Source: Bacteroidales bacterium
GTDB taxonomy: Bacteria > Bacteroidota > Bacteroidia > Bacteroidales > Bacteroidaceae
Assembly (NCBI GenBank): GCA_004552155.1
Contig: SFPF01000099.1
Span: 1-9,889, forward strand
DNA: 9,889 bases
Direction of reading: 5' to 3'
Under the pieces are notes generated by a model. That model had not been told where the DNA came from, did not search any database, and was given only the letters and a program-made list of their open reading frames with translations. Each line of letters begins with the position of its first letter. The stretch's first letter is position 1. Shown here in pieces: positions 6,130 to 9,889 of the stretch. The translations under genes were made by a program, and so were the position numbers.

Positions 6130-6440
6130 TGCCCACGAATCTCACGAATCTACACGAATCTCGTGCTTTGCGTTTTAATGGCGACCTGTTCGGTCGCACG
6201 AATCGCACTAATTCAATATTTTCGGCTGCGCTCGGCAATATGAGCAAGTTCTATTTCTTGACATTTTCGGCTGCGCTCGGCATAGTCCAAGTAAACTTGC
6301 CCTCTGCACTCGCTTGCACGAAAATTGCGCTCACTTGTACGAAAATGCAATGATGTTATTCGTGAAAATTCGTGCGATCGAACAGGTCGCCATTTAATTC
6401 ATTGCAAACATTCGTGTAGATTCGTGTAGATTCGTGGGCA
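6130..6440. repeat. About 310-bp imperfect palindrome with 74-bp arms, MITE- or BIME-like
   Basis: Left arm 6130-6203 and right arm 6368-6440 are inverted copies: the outer 31 bases (TGCCCACGAATCT...) match apart from one gap, and the inner 27 (AATGGCGACCTGTTCG...) match apart from one mismatch. The right arm carries ATTCGTGTAG twice before TTCGTGGGCA. Each arm holds its own small hairpin (GCGACC-TGTTC-GGTCGC in the left). Weaker inverted similarity continues toward the centre. The centre contains one full hairpin repeat (6254-6324) flanked by a left half-unit (6219-6240) and a right half-unit (6327-6345). Two more copies of TTTTGCCCACGA-like sequence lie just outside at 6091-6102 and 6111-6122. 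There is no protein gene in 6082-6509 and no clear target-site duplication. Confidence 0.85.
6254..6324 (+). repeat. REP-like hairpin repeat, copy A (nested)
   Basis: The unit runs from TTTCTTGACA through TTTTCGGCTGCGCTCGGC, a small stem CAAGT-AA-ACTTG (6288-6299), then CTGCACTCGCTTGCACGAAAA. The outer TTTTCG and CGAAAA pair. Copy B at 8534-8604 is a close relative. Half-units on both sides suggest this copy sits inside an older one. Confidence 0.8.
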
Positions 6441-6449
6441 AAAGAAAAT

Positions 6450-6510
6450 ATTCGAGGAAAAAATAATTATTCGAGGAAAATAAGTTAATTCAACCAACAG
6501 GTTAATTCAA
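6450..6510 (+). repeat. Two pairs of short direct repeats in the leader of the ABC-F gene
   Basis: ATTCGAGGAAAA occurs at 6450-6461 and 6469-6480 (19-base spacing), and GTTAATTCAA at 6484-6493 and 6501-6510 (17-base spacing); the second ends on the A of the ATG. The region is very AT-rich. No TAnnTTTG box is visible here, so the promoter of the ABC-F gene is not located. A regulator site or leader signal is possible but unproven. Confidence 0.5.
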
Positions 6511-8447
6511 TGCTATCAGCAGAAAACATCTCCGTGTCGTTTGGCGCAACGCCGCTGTTCTCCGGCGCCACGTTTGTCATCAATAAGAAAGACCGCATCG
6601 CCCTCGTGGGCAAGAACGGTGCAGGCAAATCCACCCTTCTGAAAATCCTTGCCGGCGAGCAAGAACCAACCTCCGGCACGCTGATCCGCCAGCGCGACAT
6701 CACCGTGGGCTATCTGCCGCAGGTGATGGTGATTGCCGACGAGCACACCGTAATCGAAGAAGCCGAAAAGGCGTTCGACCACGTCAATGAGATGCAGGAG
6801 AATCTCGACAACCTCAACAAGCAACTCCTGGGGCGCACCGACTACGAAAGCGAGGAATATCTGCAACTCGTGGAAGAGTTTTCCCACGAAAACGAACGCT
6901 TCCAACTCATGGGCGGCATTAACTACCGCGCCGAAATGGAGCGCACGCTGCAAGGCCTCGGCTTCAGCCGCACCGACTTCGACCGCCCCACGCGCGAGTT
7001 CTCCGGCGGCTGGCGCATGCGCATCGAACTGGCAAAGCTCCTGCTGCGCCGCCCCGACGTGCTGCTGCTCGACGAACCGACCAACCACCTCGACATCGAG
7101 AGCATACGCTGGCTCGAAAACTTCCTCGCCCGCAGCGGCAGCGCGGTGGTGCTCGTGAGCCACGACCGCGCCTTTATCAACAACGTGACCAACCGCACGA
7201 TGGAAATCTCCTGCGGCGAAATCGTGGACTATAAGGTGACCTACAACGAGTTTGTGCGCCTCCGCGCCGAACGCCGCGAGCATCAGCTACGCGCCTATCA
7301 GAATCAGCAGAAAGAGATAGCCGACATCAAGGACTTCATAGAGCGTTTCCGCTACAAGCCCACCAAGGCCGTGCAGGTGCAGAGCCGCATCAAGCAGCTC
7401 GAAAAGATAGTGCCGATTGAGATAGATGAGGTGGACAACTCCGCCCTGCGCCTCAAATTCCCTCCCTGCACGCGCTCCGGCGATTTCCCCGTGGTGTGCG
7501 AGGACGTGCGCAAGGACTACGGGGCGCACTGCGTGTTCTCCGACGTGAACCTGCGCATCAAGCGCGGCGAGAAAGTGGCATTCGTGGGAAAGAACGGCGA
7601 GGGTAAGTCCACGCTCGTCAAGTGCATCATGGGCGAGATACCCTTTACGGGCACGCTTACCATTGCCCACGGCGTACAGATAGGCTATTACGCGCAAAAC
7701 CAGGCGCAGCTTTTAGACGAGAGCCTCACCGTGTTTGATACCATCGACCGCGTGGCGGTGGGCGACGTACGTCTGAAAATCCGCGACATCCTCGGCGCGT
7801 TCATGTTTGGCGGCGAAGCCTCCGACAAGAAAGTCAAGGTGTTGAGCGGCGGGGAGCGCAGCCGCCTCGCGATGATAAAGCTCCTGCTTGAGCCCGTCAA
7901 TCTGCTGATTCTCGACGAACCGACCAACCACCTCGACATGCGCACCAAGGACGTGCTGAAAGAAGCCATCCGCGAGTTCGACGGCACGGTGATCCTCGTG
8001 AGCCACGACCGCGACTTCCTCGACGGATTGGTCACGAAGGTGTATGAGTTTGGCGGCGGCAAGGTGCGCGAGCATCTTGGCGGCATCTACGACTATCTGC
8101 AAAAGAAAGATATGGAAAGCCTCGACGAGCTGCATCTCCAGCCCGCTCGCCCCAATCCCGCCGCTGCCGAAACCGCGCCGAAGGAGGCAGGGGAGGGCAG
8201 GCTCACCTACGAGCAGCAGAAGGAGAAGGCGCGGCGCGTGCGCAAGGCCGAGAAAGCCGTGGCGGAATGTGAGGCGGCCGTGACGCGCCTCGAAGAGCGC
8301 AAGGCTGCCCTCGAAGCCCGCCTTTCCACGCCCGAGGGTGCTGCCGACACCGCCCTCTTCGCCGAATATGCCGATACGAAAGAACAGCTCGAAGCCGCCG
8401 AAACCGCTTGGGCGGAGGCGATGGAAGCGCTGGAAGAATTGGGATAA
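6510..8447 (+). CDS. ABC-F family ATPase (ribosome-associated, no membrane domain)
   Basis: 645 residues with two complete nucleotide-binding domains and no transmembrane segment. Domain 1: Walker A GKNGAGKST at 34-42, signature FSGGW around 164-168, Walker B LLLDEPTNHLD with Asp188-Glu189, switch His218. Domain 2: Walker A GKNGEGKST at 360-368, signature LSGGE around 445-449, Walker B LILDEPTNHLD with Asp469-Glu470, switch His499. Between them, about 245-325, lies the linker with IERFRYKPTKAVQVQSRIKQ, the tRNA-interaction motif of ABC-F proteins. From about 565 a charged coiled coil forms a C-terminal extension, as in Uup/YdiF-like members. Such proteins act at the ribosomal E site, resolving stalled or drug-blocked ribosomes; whether this one is housekeeping or gives antibiotic protection cannot be told. 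Both catalytic glutamates are present. The start MLSAENISVSFG fits the family. The gene is intact and bounded by repeats on both sides. Confidence 0.93.
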   Translation: MLSAENISVSFGATPLFSGATFVINKKDRIALVGKNGAGKSTLLKILAGEQEPTSGTLIRQRDITVGYLPQVMVIADEHTVIEEAEKAFDHVNEMQENLDNLNKQLLGRTDYESEEYLQLVEEFSHENERFQLMGGINYRAEMERTLQGLGFSRTDFDRPTREFSGGWRMRIELAKLLLRRPDVLLLDEPTNHLDIESIRWLENFLARSGSAVVLVSHDRAFINNVTNRTMEISCGEIVDYKVTYNEFVRLRAERREHQLRAYQNQQKEIADIKDFIERFRYKPTKAVQVQSRIKQLEKIVPIEIDEVDNSALRLKFPPCTRSGDFPVVCEDVRKDYGAHCVFSDVNLRIKRGEKVAFVGKNGEGKSTLVKCIMGEIPFTGTLTIAHGVQIGYYAQNQAQLLDESLTVFDTIDRVAVGDVRLKIRDILGAFMFGGEASDKKVKVLSGGERSRLAMIKLLLEPVNLLILDEPTNHLDMRTKDVLKEAIREFDGTVILVSHDRDFLDGLVTKVYEFGGGKVREHLGGIYDYLQKKDMESLDELHLQPARPNPAAAETAPKEAGEGRLTYEQQKEKARRVRKAEKAVAECEAAVTRLEERKAALEARLSTPEGAADTALFAEYADTKEQLEAAETAWAEAMEALEELG

Positions 8448-8458
8448 GCGTTTTCGTT

Positions 8459-8506
8459 AAACCCAAAAGAGGGTGTGCCGATTTTGGCACACCCTCTTTT
8501 GGGTTT
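8459..8506 (+). terminator. Strong hairpin terminator after the ABC-F gene
   Basis: Bases 8459-8479 and 8486-8506 form a perfect 21-bp stem around the 6-base loop GATTTT, starting 12 bases after the ABC-F stop. The A-rich base of the left arm and TTTTGGGTTT in the right arm resemble an intrinsic terminator that could work in both directions, although no uninterrupted T-run follows. Confidence 0.85.
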
Positions 8507-8533
8507 ATATAGAGTTCGTTTTCAACAGACGTT

Positions 8534-8604
8534 TTTCTTGGACATTTTCGGCTGCGCTCGGCATAGCCCGAACAAGTTCGGCTCTGCACTCGCTTGCACG
8601 AAAA
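8534..8604 (+). repeat. REP-like hairpin repeat, copy B
   Basis: Closely matches copy A at 6254-6324 along its whole length, with outer TTTTCG/CGAAAA arms. Its central stem is different but still pairs: CCGAAC (8568-8573)-AA-GTTCGG (8576-8581), against CAAGT-AA-ACTTG in copy A. Confidence 0.8.
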
Positions 8605-8615
8605 TTCTCGCCATG

Positions 8616-8642
8616 GCAAAGTTCGAGTAAACTCGACTTTGC
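8616..8642 (+). repeat. REP-like hairpin, copy D (divergent)
   Basis: GCAAAGT (8616-8622), a bulged T, CGAGT (8624-8628), AA, ACTCG (8631-8635), ACTTTGC (8636-8642): a 12-bp stem with one bulge and the same AA apex as the other copies. The flanks differ from copies A to C. Confidence 0.65.
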
Positions 8643-8677
8643 TCATCTGGCTTAACGAAAACGTTCGTTTTCAACAG

Positions 8678-8742
8678 ACGTTTGGCTGCGACTCGGCATA
8701 ATCCAAGTAAACTTGGCTTCTGCGCTCGCCTTGCACAAACGT
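8678..8742 (+). repeat. REP-like hairpin repeat, copy C
   Basis: Outer arms ACGTTTG (8678-8684) and CAAACGT (8736-8742) replace the TTTTCG/CGAAAA arms of copies A and B. Inside are GGCTGCGACTCGGCATA, the stem CCAAGT (8703-8708)-AA-ACTTGG (8711-8716) and TCTGCGCTCGCCTTGCA. A stub of another unit (CTTCGGCTGCGC) lies at 8757-8768, at the border of the mnmE remnant. Confidence 0.75.
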
Positions 8743-8767
8743 TCATATTCATGCACCTTCGGCTGCG

Positions 8768-8965
8768 CCCCATCATGCCGCCATCCTCTCCGCCCTTGCC
8801 GACCTCGACCGCGTTTCGTCCGGCCTGCGCGACGACCTGCCCGGCGACCTTATTAGCCAAGACCTCCGCTCCGTGCTTTTTCACCTTGCAGAAATCACCG
8901 GCGGTGCCATCACCTCCGATGAAGTCCTCCATTCTGTCTTCAAAAGCTTTTGCGTGGGAAAGTAG
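8768..8965 (+). pseudogene. mnmE: Orphan 3' end of mnmE (tRNA modification GTPase), 5'-truncated
   Basis: Reading codons from 8768 gives PHHAAILSALADLDRV...LPGDLISQDLRSVLFHLAEITGG...SDEVLHSVFKSFCVGK and a TAG at 8963-8965. This is the C-terminal helical end of MnmE/TrmE: GDLISQDLR, EITG, and a final FC(I/V)GK whose Cys takes part in tRNA wobble-uridine modification with MnmG. About 65 of roughly 450 residues remain. The N-terminal tetrahydrofolate-binding domain and the GTPase domain are missing, and no start codon fits. The sequence changes directly from a REP-like stub (8757-8768) to mnmE, so truncation happened at, or was assembled across, that repeat. A complete mnmE is expected elsewhere, since it is nearly universal. 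The remaining residues are well conserved, which suggests a recent event or an assembly join. Confidence 0.8.
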
Positions 8966-9059
8966 AAAATGTTAATTAGAAGACATCTCCCCAATGGAAG
9001 GTCAAATCATAGCGAAATAGCAGTTGCACTCTGTTCTCTGTACTCTAAAAACGCTGCAT

Positions 9060-9146
9060 AACCTTAAAACCTTATAACCTTATAACCTAACAAGTTGAAC
9101 ACTTGCGAAACTTGAATTAATATAAAAAGTCCCAAGTTATTTTTTT
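9060..9146 (+). other. AT-rich intergenic stretch with short tandem repeat and weak hairpin
   Basis: The gap 8966-9169 contains no supportable gene. At 9060-9089 an 8-bp motif (AACCTTAT and close variants) is repeated in tandem about four times. AACTTG at 9109-9114 can pair with CAAGTT at 9133-9138, followed by a run of seven T at 9140-9146; this could be a weak terminator for plus-strand transcripts. Confidence 0.4.
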
Positions 9147-9169
9147 AGCGTTACTAAGTTGATTTTCAT

Positions 9170-9889
9170 TTAGGCTGGTTCAACAATAATGCCATAGTCG
9201 TGAGCCTTCTTCAGCAGTTTGTCAAAGTCGCTTTTGCGCCACATCTTGACACAACGCACTTCTCCTTTCACATTGGGCAGCACATGGTCATCATCCCAAT
9301 AGAAATCCCAATCATCGTTTTTTCGACAAAGGACAACGCCGAAATGCTTACTACCTTGAACATCTACTGTTATTTCTTCTTCAAAGTTGTAGAATAGATG
9401 ATTCAGAAAACGGTTGTAATAGTAAGAGTTGATTTCTCCCGGGAAAGCGTCCCTGAGGTGCTGTATGTCAAGGGAAGCGTTGGGGCTCTTTTCACAATAT
9501 GCCTTGAAAATCAAAAAAGAAGCCTCGCTCTTTGACACTGGTTTCTGGTTGCGATTGATCCATTTTCCTTGTTCAAGTCCGACAAAATAGCGTGTGTTGT
9601 CCCGATTGTTAACCTTGATGATTCTGTTTACCCACTTTAATTTATCAACATCGTTCTTGAACCGATTGAAAAGAACTATTTTGAACAAATCTTCATTGGT
9701 GTTCCAAAACTGTTCCAGCAATGGGGATGGCGCGTCTGCCACGTAACATTTGCCAAGCAGAGGTTGTGCCTCCTTGGGATAGATGGCGCAGAGGGCTTTC
9801 TGGAAAATTTGCGACTCGAAAACAGAGTTCAGGTTCTCACTTTCCGTGTCGGCAATAGCAAGAATGGTATAATCCTTGGATACTTCTCC
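9170..9889 (-). CDS. Unrecognised protein, 5'-partial at the window edge
   Basis: The minus-strand frame is open from the right edge to a stop at 9170-9172, giving at least 239 residues. The visible part begins DYTILAIADTESENLNSVFE, continues through PLLEQFWNTNEDLFKIVLFNR and VNNRDNTRYFVGLEQGKWI, and ends DFDKLLKKAHDYGIIVEPA. It is rich in aromatic and charged residues, has no signal peptide, membrane segment or familiar catalytic motif in this portion, and looks cytosolic. The segment WDFYWDDDHVLP is notably acidic. A GTG at 9742 could be taken for a start, but coding continues in frame past it (LLGKCYVADAPS), so the real start lies beyond 9889. Base composition is more AT-rich than rpoD, nanA or the ABC-F gene, which hints at a separate origin. 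I cannot name a family. It has no partner gene in view. Confidence 0.75.
   Translation of the reverse strand, partial: GEVSKDYTILAIADTESENLNSVFESQIFQKALCAIYPKEAQPLLGKCYVADAPSPLLEQFWNTNEDLFKIVLFNRFKNDVDKLKWVNRIIKVNNRDNTRYFVGLEQGKWINRNQKPVSKSEASFLIFKAYCEKSPNASLDIQHLRDAFPGEINSYYYNRFLNHLFYNFEEEITVDVQGSKHFGVVLCRKNDDWDFYWDDDHVLPNVKGEVRCVKMWRKSDFDKLLKKAHDYGIIVEPA

Larger units (their letters stand above)
8514..8683 (+). repeat. Pair of exact 21-bp direct repeats framing hairpin units
   Basis: Bases 8514-8534 and 8663-8683 are identical (core TTTTCAACAGACGTTT), 149 bases apart. The second is preceded by a hairpin, GAAAACG-TT-CGTTTTC, at 8657-8672. Each direct repeat is followed directly by a REP-like unit, so the cluster looks like a module repeated twice with drift. 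Confidence 0.8.

Noticed and set aside
6110..6353. Short plus-strand ORF (74 codons) in the palindrome
   Set aside because: It is made entirely of inverted-repeat and hairpin-repeat DNA and has no protein-like pattern.
6516..7283. Minus-strand open frame opposite the ABC-F gene
   Set aside because: The sense strand carries complete ABC motifs in order; the antisense product shows no family pattern.
8682..8975. Plus-strand open frame of 97 codons across the repeat and mnmE remnant
   Set aside because: It is in a different frame from the recognisable MnmE C-terminus and starts inside a hairpin repeat.
9740..9742. GTG start for the last minus-strand gene
   Set aside because: Coding continues in frame without a stop to the window edge and the upstream residues look like protein.

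Overview
The window reads as a chromosomal stretch from a member of the Bacteroidales, most likely Prevotellaceae. The grounds are: a short primary sigma factor of the Bacteroidetes type without region 1.1, a BspA-like (LRR_5) repeat protein ending in the Bacteroidales tail pattern YDLGGRRL...GTSRKIMVK, -7 boxes of the form TAnnTTTG with no Shine-Dalgarno sequences, a sialate lyase beside a mutarotase-symporter fusion, and families of palindromic intergenic repeats. Protein genes are mostly GC-rich; intergenic DNA, the first kilobase and the last gene are visibly more AT-rich.

Layout. 1-1251 (+): the end of a secreted LRR_5 protein built of 69-bp repeats, broken by an exact 37-bp tandem duplication that creates a stop at 980-982 and by a second frame change before its C-terminal tail. 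1294-1328: hairpin between convergent genes. 1352-2212 (-): rpoD. 2213-2479: divergent promoter region. 2480-3394 (+): N-acetylneuraminate lyase. 3401-3440: intercistronic hairpin with 9-bp repeats. 3457-6081 (+): a secreted Kelch mutarotase fused to a sodium:solute symporter, now in three pieces because of a one-base frameshift near 5225 and an internal deletion at 5672/5673 that removes the segment after the ATMS motif. 6130-6440: a roughly 310-bp nested palindrome. 6510-8447 (+): ABC-F ATPase, followed by a perfect 21-bp-stem hairpin. 8514-8768: a cluster of related hairpin repeats. 8768-8965 (+): the orphan last 65 codons of mnmE. 9170-9889 (-): an unrecognised protein, cut by the window edge.

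Functionally the one readable pathway is sialic acid use: the fusion would interconvert sialate anomers outside the membrane and import them, and the lyase would split sialate to N-acetylmannosamine and pyruvate. In this copy the importer half appears broken. The most unusual material is (1) the LRR array, where framework codons are almost invariant even at silent sites while two adjacent codons per unit change freely, and (2) the intergenic repeat family, whose hairpins keep pairing while their stem sequences differ, with one unit apparently nested inside another and another family member bordering the mnmE remnant. Several gene breaks in one window also raise the possibility of sequencing or assembly error; this cannot be settled from the sequence alone.
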